Assembly (NCBI GenBank): GCA_963966185.1
Contig: CAWZYM010000242.1
Coordinates: 786,001 to 850,000 of the forward strand
From: Rhabditoides inermis
Lineage: Eukaryota; Nematoda; Chromadorea; Rhabditida; Rhabditidae
Length of the DNA stretch: 64,000 nucleotides
Reading direction: 5' to 3'
Each line of letters starts with the position of its first letter. Position 1 is the stretch's first letter. Position numbers and translations under genes: made by a program. The notes under the pieces are model-generated. The model was not told the origin of the DNA. It did no database searches and saw only the letters and a program-made list of their open reading frames with translations. Shown here piece by piece: positions 1-8,399 of this stretch.

Positions 1-60
1 TGAGACACACGCCTTCTTCAGGAAATGCGACATCAGGGTGACTAGATTGTTGTTAGTTTA

Positions 61-180
61 ATGATATCCTCGATTAATCTAGAATCCCATCGATGCCCGA
101 GATGCGCTTTTTGGAGATCGGCCCGAGCCTTCCGAATCAAATGTACGCTTAAGCTATTCCGTACTGCACCTCAATTACAA
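61..180 (+). pseudogene. possible upstream exon of the family B DNA polymerase
   Basis: An open stretch here reads I-S-S-I-N-L near its start and R-A-F-R-I-K-C-T about 25 residues later. In Polinton-type family B polymerases the exonuclease region carries a similar 'I-D-S-x-N-F ... K-A-F-x-x' stretch with similar spacing. The segment ends at CAAG|GTGCGT, a plausible splice donor near 181, and a TAG that could act as an acceptor lies just upstream at 54-56. The aspartate expected in I-D-S is a serine here. The match is short and from memory of the family, so this is a tentative exon of the gene whose better-supported parts start at 759. It could equally be chance. Confidence 0.3.
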
Positions 181-758
181 GGTGCGTCTCTCTCGCATGC
201 GCATCCTCGCGCTTACTCTTACTCTCCTCGCCTGACACACTAATTCGCTCCTTGCTGCGCTGTCCGCGAGTAGCGAGACGGGTATGTACGCATTTCCGAG
301 CTTTTAGATGTATTAATGTATCTAATTTGAACCTGTTTAGAACTATGTTTCTCTATCCTACGTGTAATGAGAAAGTGGATGTTTGGGGGTAAATTGGTGG
401 GTTATCGATGTTCTGTTGTAGGGTAGATAGCCTGTCGGGCGCCTGATCCCATCTCTCACTCAGACCAACTGATCACGGGCGGTTTTCTCCAGTGTCGTGT
501 AACGGCACCGAATAGAATACGAGAGAGAGATAAATAAAGAGAAAAAGATATAAGGAAACCGTTCAAGAGAGAGAAAAGTCAAGAGAAGTGAGAATAGTAG
601 TTCGCATGAATGTTATAGAGAACTATTCAGGCACGGCAGAAGTATGTCCCCCGCGCTACCGTATAGCCGCGGAGGTGATAGAGACTAAAATGAACACGTC
701 AGAACGGCCTGTTTAGAAATATAGTTGTTCTTTCTGCACGAGATTGTGCGGACATGGC
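181..758. other. no gene recognised; purine-rich and mixed sequence
   Basis: No long open frame or RNA gene is visible here. There is a GA-rich stretch around 519-592. A short reading near 640-665 resembles the P-x-L-P-Y segment that precedes the 759 exon in related polymerases, so part of this interval may be decayed or intronic polymerase sequence. I would expect the catalytic motif A (D-x-x-S-L-Y-P) and exonuclease motif III in about this place, and I cannot find either. Confidence 0.4.
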
Positions 759-1055
759 GGAAAGAGCCTTTTTTTGCCCTCACAAGGACGAGGTTCGAGA
801 GTTTTGGGGACACGGTCGACTCACGAACTCAACTCAAGGCAGCGCTCAAGTGAGATTACTGTAACAATAAATTAGCATTGCTTTCTTTGCAGGCTCGACT
901 GCTCAAGGTCCTTTCTCCTTTCAACCTTATTTCGCTTTTACGGCTATACGGGTAAGTACTTTACATGTGTGTCCGTACAGGGTCTGCACTGGGGTGAGTG
1001 GTCCGTGTACGTCCGGGAGGTTGACACAGACGGACCGCTCTCGGAATACACCAAC

Positions 1056-1195
1056 TTGTTCCTGAAAATCAAGCAGGTAGTATAATATTTGAGAAAGGGG
1101 AGAAATTGTGTTGTTATCTCTAGGAGTCGCGCGGGCTGGCGCCGAGCGCGGGGATGGAAGAGAAGATCGAGACATACATTGAGGAGTATAAGGGT
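1056..1195 (+). CDS. polymerase exons flanking a 47-bp intron (conserved L-K-I-K-Q-E region)
   Basis: The upstream exon ends with codons for L-K-I-K-Q at 1062-1076. A GT-AG interval of 47 bp (1077-1123) follows, and the frame resumes at 1124 in phase 0 with E-S-R-G-L-A-P and then a charged helix-like stretch with M-E-E-K-I-E and Y-I-E-E-Y. This order, including the K-Q-E junction and the following E-K-x-x-x-Y-I-E-x-Y pattern, is what I know from animal Polinton-type polymerases between the palm insert and motif B. The match across the splice junction is good support that the intron is real. The exon can end at 1195 if GTAATT at 1196 is the donor. Confidence 0.6.
1077..1123 (+). other. candidate spliceosomal intron, 47 bp
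   Basis: The interval begins GTAGTA and ends TCTCTAG. Removing it joins two segments of the polymerase in phase 0 across a junction that is conserved in the family. Confidence 0.55.
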
Positions 1196-1218
1196 GTAAT
1201 TTTGCTGAGATCTTCCAG

Positions 1219-1457
1219 TTTCAACGCATGTTCAAGGTGAAAGGTATCCGGCTGGCTAGGAAGAAAATCTGCAAGAACAGCAGGCTGCGAGAAGCCGTCA
1301 AACTGCTCCTAAATTATCTAAGTAATGACAGGCTATACGCGTGTGTACGTTGATAGGCAATGTCGGGTCTTCCTCCTGGAACGTCAAACTGGTGCTCGAG
1401 ATCATCAAGTTCAACCCGGGACAGCGAACAGGGAGCAAACTGCTGCTCGACGATTTG
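1219..1457 (+). pseudogene. motif B region of the polymerase, apparently present twice
   Basis: Two successive segments in different frames look like motif B (the fingers helix that binds the incoming nucleotide, K-x-L-L-N-x-L in this family). The first, in the frame of 1219, has K-I-C-K-N-S then V-K-L-L-L-N-Y-L ending at 1320. The second, in the frame of 1341, has F-N-P-G-Q-R then S-K-L-L-L-D-D-L ending at 1457. Related proteins have one such segment. The second is the one that connects by a 47-bp candidate intron (1457-1503) to G-K-L-G-E-E at 1505, so it is the better candidate for use. It has D-D where the family has N-S. A duplicated exon or two nested decayed copies would explain the pair. 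Confidence 0.4.
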
Positions 1458-1503
1458 TGTGAGTTTATTACAGTCATCAAATCACGCGCGCTCGCGCACT
1501 CAG
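1457..1503 (+). other. candidate spliceosomal intron, 47 bp
   Basis: GTGTGA to CTCAG. Splicing from 1456 to 1504 completes a leucine codon and continues directly into G-K-L-G-E-E, the segment expected after motif B. A donor two bases downstream (GTGAGT at 1459) is closer to consensus but gives a frame without that match. Confidence 0.4.
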
Positions 1504-1623
1504 GGGCAAACTCGGAGAGGAGCCCGACAAGGCTTACACTGTTCACAGCACTAACCCCGACGACTTCTGGATGGCGGTCGGAAACGCGTCAACTGGCTCA
1601 AACGCCGTCGAAAACCTTTGCAG

Positions 1624-1844
1624 ATGCGAATGCGTCTCTCACGACTGCGCACGCGAGGATTCGTCTCTACGAGGCCTGGAGAAGGGCCGAACGGGAGTAT
1701 CTAGTGCACACAGGTTAGTGATCGTAGAAGGTAGAAGGCTTGAAAGAATGTTTGGTTGTAATTTCAGACACGGACTCGGTCCAGTTCGAGATGCCGATGG
1801 ACGAAGCCAGCTTTCTCCAACACATGGTCGGCGATTATTTCAGT
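1624..1844 (+). CDS. polymerase motif C exon pair with split catalytic D-T-D-S
   Basis: This is the best-supported part of the polymerase. Upstream of the intron the frame reads L-T-T-A-H-A-R-I-R-L-Y-E, a palm segment typical of family B enzymes just before motif C. The first aspartate codon of D-T-D-S is split: G at 1713 and AC at 1768-1769. The tyrosine usually found two positions before D-T-D-S is replaced by histidine (H-T-D-T-D-S). After motif C the frame continues through 1844, where GTGTGC offers a donor that can join at 1917|1918 to the next conserved segment. Both metal-binding aspartates of motif C are present, so this segment has not lost its catalytic residues. Confidence 0.68.
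1714..1767 (+). other. candidate spliceosomal intron, 54 bp, inside motif C
   Basis: The interval starts GTTAGT and ends TAATTTCAG, with a T-rich acceptor. Its removal restores an exact D-T-D-S in phase 1, which would be unlikely by chance. Confidence 0.68.
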
Positions 1845-1917
1845 GTGTGCCAACAATCACTTGTCACCTAATTTATCACATTAGGCAATTTCACATCCGA
1901 ATCCCTGAGAGACGTAG

Positions 1918-2307
1918 TTCGTAGCAGCCGGACCGAACCCCTATGCGTACAGGAACGCGACCGGCGAGGAGAATACCGAAATGAGTCCCTCTTCCTTTCT
2001 CTCTCTCTTTCTCTATTAGCCCTTTGTTAAGGTGAAGTGTAGAGGGTTCAAGTTGACAGACGAAGCGAGGCGGATTAAATCACGTTTGCTGAAGTGAAGA
2101 AGCGCGGGTATGCATGCGCTTGTGAAGGAACGGGAGTTGCCGTCTCTCGACGTGCACTACAGCATCTTTCCTGCGGCATCCTGCTTTTTCACGGTGCCCC
2201 CAACCGCCAAGAAGCATCGTGCGATGTTCAACAAGAGGATGCTCGGTCTAGTACCGAAGGACAAGTATCGCACTCTGCCCTGGGGGTACAACACTAATTG
2301 CGCTTAA
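1918..2307 (+). pseudogene. C-terminal part of the polymerase, one frame with two in-frame stops
   Basis: A single frame runs from F-V-A-A-G-P (1918) through Y-A-Y-R, K-V-K-C-R-G-F (2029-2049) and N-K-R (2230-2238) to T-L-P-W-G-Y (2272-2289) and a stop at 2305-2307. These are the conserved C-terminal landmarks of the family, in the right order. It is interrupted by TAG at 2017-2019, after a pyrimidine-rich stretch, and TGA at 2095-2097. The second could be removed by a candidate 69-bp intron, 2094-2162, that keeps the frame. The first lies in a segment that looks like an intron 3' end (CT-rich then TATTAG), but I find no GT donor with matching phase. Either there is non-standard splicing or the copy is broken. 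Confidence 0.6.
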
Positions 2308-2594
2308 TTGATTGTTTTGTACAGTTTTGTCTTGATTTACACGTATAAACAATCGCCCTCATCATCGTTTCTCTCTATCGCGCGTTAACTCTTGCGGCTC
2401 GGCATTTCACTCGCATCAGACGGGCATCTCTGACGAGTCATGCGAATCCCGACAGCTTTTGTACAGTTTTGTTTTGACTCGAGCCACTCGAGCGTCTGCC
2501 AAGAGAAAGCAAGGGGGAAGGCATCATTGGGCGGCGCCTGAGGGATTGATTCAAACAGATGATGCAAAACGCAAAGTAGGCGTGACTCGAACAG
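2308..2594. other. no gene recognised
   Basis: This is AT-rich then mixed sequence downstream of the polymerase stop. I see no clear AATAAA polyadenylation signal close to the stop. The only internal structure I see is the short direct repeat listed separately. Confidence 0.5.
2315..2477. repeat. 21-bp direct repeat pair, 142 bp apart
   Basis: TTTTGTACAGTTTTGT followed by C/T-TTGA occurs at 2315-2335 and 2457-2477 with one mismatch. It could be a local duplication or the trace of a short element. Nothing else links the two copies. Confidence 0.55.
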
Positions 2595-2913
2595 GCGGAG
2601 CATTAGGGGGAGTGGTTCGAGGGGTGGGGCTTAAAGGTGCGGAGCATTAGGGGCGTGGTTCGGAGGGGGTGGGGCCAAAAAGGGCGTGGCTCAAAGGTGC
2701 GGAGCATTAGGGGCGTGGTTCGAAGGGGGGTGGGGCCAAAAAGGGCGTGGCTGAAAGGGGCGGACCATTGGGGGCGTGGCTGAAAGGGGCGGACCATTGG
2801 GGGCGGCGCCTAAAGGGGCGGTTCCTAAAGGGACGGTGCCTAAAGGGGCGGGGCTCCAAGGGGCGTGGCTTGAAAGGGCGTGGCTTAAAGGGGCGTGGTT
2901 TAAAGGGCGGATG
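2595..2913 (+). repeat. GC-rich minisatellite with GGGGCGTGGC core
   Basis: Units beginning GCGGAGCATTAG start at 2595, 2639 and 2699, and related GCGGACCATTGG units start at 2760 and 2789, giving spacings of 44, 60, 61 and 29 bp. After 2800 the repeat collapses to a shorter core of about 14 to 17 bp, roughly TAAAGGGGCGTGGCT, up to 2913. The longer units are themselves built from two or three of the short cores. All open frames across this stretch are low-complexity and I do not regard them as genes. Confidence 0.8.
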
Positions 2914-2957
2914 GTGTCATCGAGTCAGTTGCTGTTCCGCCCCTTTAAACGCCCCCC

Positions 2958-3111
2958 CCCCGCCCCTCTCTCTCTTTCTCTCTCTCTTTCTCTCTTTCTC
3001 TCTCTCTCTCTCTGCCCTCGACACAGTTCTACTTTCCCCTATCTCTCCTCTCTCTCTTCTCCCTCTACCACTGTCTCCCTATCTCTTTCTCTCTTTCTCT
3101 TTCTCTCTCAG
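2958..3111 (+). repeat. pyrimidine-rich (CT/CTTT) low-complexity tract
   Basis: The + strand is almost entirely C and T, with runs of CTCT and TTTCTC. It is preceded by a run of C residues at about 2951-2960. There is no coding signal. The long open frame through it exists only because CT repeats contain no stop codons. Confidence 0.75.
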
Positions 3112-3600
3112 TATTATGTTCTCTAGAAACAGTATTATATTCTCTATTGTCTACTCTACTGTCAACTTTCTAGAGACAATACTAATACTACATATGCTCT
3201 TGTTTGTCTACTGCATCATTTTCTTTCAATGTGACACAAACTTTCTAGAGACATTACTATGTTTTCTTCTGTCTACTTCCACCTTTCGTCACCTTTTCCA
3301 CTCTTACTTTCACATCTGCAGTAATCACTATCACTGCGATTTGCGAAAGACAGTTTTGTCTACTCTCCCTTCTCTCTCCTTTTTTCTTTCTCCTACCTTC
3401 TCTCTCTCTCACCATCTTTCTCTCTCTTGTCTATTCTCACGTCTCCGCATCGGTGACAACAATTTTCTAGAGACAGTACTATGGCACCTTCTATCTACTC
3501 TTCTACTCTCACGTCTACAGCAGTCACTGCGACTATGGAGAGACAGTTATGCCTATTCTCCCTCCTTTCTCATCGTCCTCTCTCTCTCTCTTTCTCTCTT
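3112..3600 (+). repeat. degenerate tandem repeat built around TTTCTAGAGACA
   Basis: TTCTAGAGACA-like motifs followed by TACTAT and then CTGTCTACT occur near 3119 (variant CTCTAGAAACAG), 3168, 3241 and 3464. The units starting near 3239 and 3461 share a longer body: TCTAGAGACA, TACTATG, a CTTCT-TCTACT block, CTCACGTCT or TTCACATCT, CAGTAATCACT or CAGCAGTCACT, then GACAGTT and a CT-rich tail. The repeat is degenerate and the unit length varies from about 50 to 220 bp because the CT tracts differ. Confidence 0.6.
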
Positions 3601-3650
3601 TCTCTCTCTCTCTCTCTCTTCCTCTGTCTTTCTCTTGTCTTTTCTCACGT

Positions 3651-3655
<5 letters not shown>

Positions 3656-3726
<71 letters not shown>
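3656..3726 (+). repeat. pure (CT)n microsatellite
   Basis: About 35 uninterrupted CT dinucleotides. It is followed to about 3795 by TTGC/TGCT tetranucleotide runs mixed with CTCT. Length here is likely to be unstable in the genome and unreliable in assemblies. Confidence 0.9.
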
Positions 3727-3728
<2 letters not shown>

Positions 3729-3795
3729 CTTGCTTGCTTGCTCTCTCTATTTTGCTTGCTTGTTCTCTCTTTCTCTTGCTTGCCTGCTCTCTCGT

Positions 3796-4010
3796 CCCCA
3801 TCTGACGCGACCATGCATTTCATCTCACAACCAAAACATTGCGCTTTCGAGACCGGTGGTGCGAGCCCAGAGGCGAGCCTCCATACAACTGTGTATCGCG
3901 CGCTTCGCATCGCGCTCTCTTCTACCACATTACACTCTCGCTCGCTCGCTCGCGTTCAGACTGGAGAGATCGCGTGAAAAGATGAGAGAGAGAGAACGGC
4001 TGGCAGCCGG
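3796..4010. other. unique sequence, nothing recognised
   Basis: Mixed sequence with a CTCG-rich run around 3935-3955 and a short GAGA run at about 3983-3993. I see no open frame or motif that supports a gene. Confidence 0.45.
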
Positions 4011-4260
4011 CCAATAGGCGGCCGGGTAGGAGGGCGGAGCTTAGGAGCAGTGCGGTAAAAGGAGGCTAGGGGAGGGGCTTTTGAGGACGGCGCTTGAAGG
4101 AGGTGCCTCAAATAGGTATTGCAAGACGGGGCGTGACTCTAATAGGCGGTGCTAGAGAGGCGTGGCTTCAGAGGGCGGGGCATTTGAGGGGCGTGGTTCG
4201 AAGGGGCGGAGCCTAAAGGGGCGGAGCCACTCTACGCTCCGCCCCCTGTAGCTCCGCCCA
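4011..4260 (+). repeat. degenerate GC-rich repeat, same GGGCGGAGC/GGCGTGGC core as 2595-2913
   Basis: Irregular copies of GGCGGAGC, GGCGTGGCT and AAGGGGCG are separated by 10 to 25 bp. The core matches the minisatellite at 2595-2913 but the copies are more diverged. This is the last sequence before the satellite boundary. Confidence 0.65.
4218..4245. repeat. hairpin: 10-bp perfect inverted repeat at the satellite edge
   Basis: GGGGCGGAGC at 4218-4227 and its exact reverse complement at 4236-4245 enclose an 8-base loop. It lies about 50 bp before the first satellite monomer. It could be an incidental meeting of opposite-strand repeat cores. Confidence 0.7.
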
Positions 4261-4295
4261 TTATTGATTGACTCCACGGCACCCCACCTTTCTCT

Positions 4296-4613
4296 GATGC
4301 ATGTGATTCATTTGAGTCTTCCGTTTATTGTGAGCATTGTCCTGTTCAGCGAGCACATAAGGGACAGATAATAGAGTGCCTACTATTATCTGACAGTCTC
4401 CCATGTGATTCCTCATTCCCTGATCTCCTAAAATAATCACATGCAAATTACGTCGATGCATGTGATTCATTTGAGTCTTCCGTTTATTGTGAGCATTGTC
4501 CTGTTCAGCGAGCACATAAGGGACAGATAATAGAGTGCCTACTATTATCTGACAGTCTCCCATGTGATTCCTCATTCCCTGATCTCCTAAAATAATCACA
4601 TGCAAATTACGTC
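4296..4613 (+). repeat. two 159-bp edge monomers
   Basis: The first two monomers are 159 bp and almost identical to each other. Compared with the 156-bp type they have seven extra bases (GATTCCT in the CCCATGTGATTCCTCATTCC context) and lack CATG before GCAAATTACG. They also have TTTATTGTGAGCATTG. The same 7-base gain and 4-base loss reappear in single monomers near 8460-8520, 9550-9610 and 12230-12290. Confidence 0.85.
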
Positions 4614-7600
4614 GATGCATGTGATTCATTTGAATCTTCCGCTATTTGTGCGTGTTGTCCTGTTCAGCGAGCACATAAGGGACTGAAAATAGAGTGCCTA
4701 CTATCATCTGACAGTCTCCCATGTGATTCCCTGATCTCCTAGAATAATCACATGCATGCAAATTACGTCGATGCATGTGATTCATTTGAATCGTCCTCTA
4801 TTTGTGCGCGTTGTCCTGTTCAGCGAGCACATAAGGGACTGAAAATAGAGTGCCTACTATCATCTGACAGTCTCCCTTGTCATTCCCTGATCTCCTAGAA
4901 TAATCACATGCATGCAAATTACGTCGATGCATGTGATTCATTTGAGTCTTCCTCTATTTGTGCGCGTTGTCCTGTTCAGCGAGCACATAAGGGACAGAAA
5001 ATAGAGTGCCTACTATCATCTGACAGTCTCCCATGTCATTCCCTGATCTCCTAGAATAATCACATGCATGCAAAATACGTCGATGCATGTGATTCATTTG
5101 AATCTTCCGCTATTTGTGCGCATTGTCCTGTTCAGCGAGCACATAAGGGACAGATAATAGAGTGCCTACTATCATCTGACAGTCTCCCATATCATTCCCT
5201 GATATCTTAGAATAATCACATGCATGCAAAATACGTCGATGCATGTGATTCATTTGAATCTTCCTCTATTTGTGCGCGTTGTCCTGTTCAGCGAGCACAT
5301 AAGGGACAGAAAATAGAGTGCCTACTATCATCTGACAGTCTCCCATGTCATTCCCTGATCTCCTAGAATAATCACATGCATGCAAATTACGTCGATGCAT
5401 GTGATTCATTTGAATCTTCCGCTGTTTGTGCGCATTGACCTGTTCAGCGAGCACATAAGGGACAGAAATTAGAGTGTCTACTATCATCTGACAGTCTCCC
5501 ATATCATTCCCTGATCTCCTAGAATAATCACATGCATGCAAATTACGTCGATGCATGTGAATCATTTGAATCTTCCGCTATTTGTGCGCATTGTCCTGTT
5601 CAACGAGCACATAAGGGACAGAAAATAGAGTGCCTACTATCATCTGACATTCTCCCATGTCATTCCCTGATCTCCTAGAATAATCACATGCATGCAAATT
5701 ACGTCGATGCATGTGAATCATTTGAATCTTCCGCTATTAGTGCGCATTGTCCTGTTCAGCGAGCACATAAGGGACAGATAATAGAGTGCCTACTATCATC
5801 TGACAGTCTCCCATATCATTCCCTGATATCTTAGAATAATCACATGCATGCAAAATACGTCGATGCATGTGATTCATTTGAATCTTCCGCTATTTGTGCG
5901 CATTGTCCTGTTCAGCGAGCACATAAGGGACAGAAAATAGAGTGCCTACTATCATCTGACAGTCTCCCATGTCATTCCCTGATCTCCTAGAATAATCACA
6001 TGCATGCAAATTACGTCGATGCATGTGATTCATTTGAATCTTCCGCTGTTTGTGCGCATTGTCCTGTTCAGCGAGCACATAAGGGACATATAATAGAGTG
6101 CCTACTATCATCTGACAGTCTCCCATATCATTCCCTGATATCTTAGAATAATCACATGCATGCAAAATACGTCGATGCATGTGATTCATTTGAATCTTCC
6201 GCTATTTGTGCGCATTGTCCTGTTCAGCGAGCACAAAAGGGACAGAAAACAGAGTGCCTACTATCATCTGACAGTCTCCCTTGTCATTCCCTGATCTCCT
6301 AGAATAATCACATGCATGCAAATTACGTCGATGCATGTGATTCATTTGAATCTTCCGCTATTTGTGCGTGTTGTCCTGTTCAGCGAGCACATAAGGGACA
6401 GAAAATAGAGTGCCTACTATCATCTGACAGTCTCCCATGTCATTCCCTGATCTCCTAGAATAATCACATGCATGCAAATTACGTCGATGCATGTGATTCA
6501 TTTGAATCTTCCGCTATTTGTGCGCATTGTCCTGTTCAGCGAGCACATAAGGGACAGAAAATAGAGTGCCTACTATCATCTGACTGTCTCCCATGTCATT
6601 CCCTGATCTCCTAGAATAATCACATGCATGCAAAATACGTCGATGCATGTGAATCATTTGAATCTTCCGCTATTTGTGCGCATTGTCCTGTTCAGCGAGC
6701 ACATAAGGGACAGAAAATAGAGTGCCTACTATCATCTGACAGTCTCCCATGTCATTCCCTGATCTCCTAGAATAATCACATGCATGCAAATTACGTCGAT
6801 GCATGTGATTCATTTGAATCTTCCGCTATTTGTGCGCATTGTCCTGTTCAGCGAGCACATAAGGGACAGAAAATAGAGTGCCTACTATCATCTGACAGTC
6901 TCCCTTGTCATTCCCTGATCTCCTAGAATAATCACATGCATGCAAATTACGTCGATGCATGTGATTCATTTGAATCTTCCGCTTTTTGTGCGCATTGTCC
7001 TGTTCAGCGAGCACATAAGGGACAGAAAATAGAGTGCCTACTATCATCTGACATTCTCCCATGTCATTCCCTGATCTCCTAGAATAATCACATGCATGCA
7101 AATTACGTCGATGCATGTGAATCATTTGAATCTTCCGCTATTAGTGCGCATTGTCCTGTTCAGCGAGCACATAAGGGACAGATAATAGAGTGCCTACTAT
7201 CATCTGACAGTCTCCCATATCATTCCCTGATATCTTAGAATAATCACATGCATGCAAAATACGTCGATGCATGTGATTCATTTGAATCTTCCGCTATTTG
7301 TGCGCATTGTCCTGTTCAGCGAGCACATAAGGGACAGAAAATAGAGTGCCTACTATCATCTGACAGTCTCCCATGTCATTCCCTGATCTCCTAGAATAAT
7401 CACATGCATGCAAATTACGTCGATGCATGTGATTCATTTGAATCTTCCGCTGTTTGTGCGCATTGTCCTGTTCAGCGAGCACATAAGGGACAGATAATAG
7501 AGTGCCTACTATCATCTGACAGTCTCCCATATCATTCCCTGATATCTTATAATAATCACATGCATGCAAAATACGTCGATGCATGTGATTCATTTGAATC

Positions 7601-8399
7601 TTCCGCTATTTGTGCGTGTTGTCCTGTTCAGCGAGCACATAAGGGACAGAAAATAGAGTGCCTACTATCATCTGACAGTCTCCCATGTCATTCCCTGATC
7701 TCCTAGAATAATCACATGAATGCAAATTACGTCGATGCATGTGATTCATTTGAATCTTCCGCTATTTGTGCGCATTGTCCTGTTCAGCGAGCACATAAGG
7801 GACAGTAAAGAGAGTGCCTACTATCATCTGACAGTCTCCCATGTCATTCCCTGATCTCCTAGACTAATCACATGCATGCAAATTACGTCGATGCATGTGA
7901 TTTATTTGGATCTTTCGCTATTTGTGCGCATTGTCCTGTTCAGCGAGCACACAAGGGACTGAAAATAGAGTGCCTACTATCATCTGACAGTCTCCCATGT
8001 CATTCCCTGATCTCCTAGAATAATCACAAGCATGCAAATTACGTCGATGCATGTGATTCATTTGAATCTTCCGCTGTTTGTGCGCATTGTCCTGTTCAGC
8101 GAGCACATAAGGGACAGAAAATAGAGTGCCTACTATCATCTGACAGTCTCCCATGTCATTCCCTGATCTCCTAGAATAATCACATGCATGCAAATTGCGT
8201 CGATGCATGTGAATCATTTGAATCTTCCTCTATTTGTGCGCATTGTCCTGTTCAACGAGCACATAAGGGACAAAAAATAGAATGCCTACTATCATCTGAC
8301 AGTCTCCCATGTCATTCCCTGATCTCCTAGAATAATCACATGCATGCAAATTACGTCGATGCATGTGAATCATTTGAATCTTCCGCTATTTGTGCGCAT

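Larger units (their letters stand above)
759..2307 (+). pseudogene. Polinton/Maverick-type family B DNA polymerase, C-terminal part, multi-exon, probably decayed
   Basis: Several short segments in register match the protein-primed family B DNA polymerase of Polinton-type elements (Pfam DNA_pol_B_2 type), which would copy the element's DNA. In order these are: G-T-R-S-T-H-E-L (near 813-836); L-F-L-K-I-K-Q (1056-1076) followed across an intron by E-S-R-G-L-A-P; a motif B-like K-L-L-L-D-D-L (1437-1457) followed by G-K-L-G-E-E (1505-1522); A-R-I-R-L-Y-E (1656-1676); the catalytic D-T-D-S of motif C, split by an intron at 1713/1768; F-V-A-A-G-P and Y-A-Y-R (1918-1953); K-V-K-C-R-G-F (2029-2049); and T-L-P-W-G-Y close to the stop (2272-2289). 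Candidate GT-AG introns are 850-892, 952-980, 1077-1123, 1196-1218, 1457-1503, 1714-1767 and 1845-1917. Lesions or unresolved joins: in-frame stops at 2017-2019 and 2095-2097, an unresolved frame change between about 1577 and 1623, and no motif A. The family assignment is firm in the motif C region and weaker upstream. A functional intron-rich gene is the alternative. Confidence 0.62.

Noticed and set aside
927..1546. Minus-strand open frames opposite the polymerase
   Set aside because: They are shadows of the + strand exons and introns and show no recognisable protein similarity.
2747..4017. Open frames of up to 352 residues across the minisatellite and CT tracts
   Set aside because: They are low-complexity serine/leucine or arginine/glutamate runs produced by CT repeats and GC-rich minisatellite units that lack stop codons. 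There is no domain and no sensible start context.
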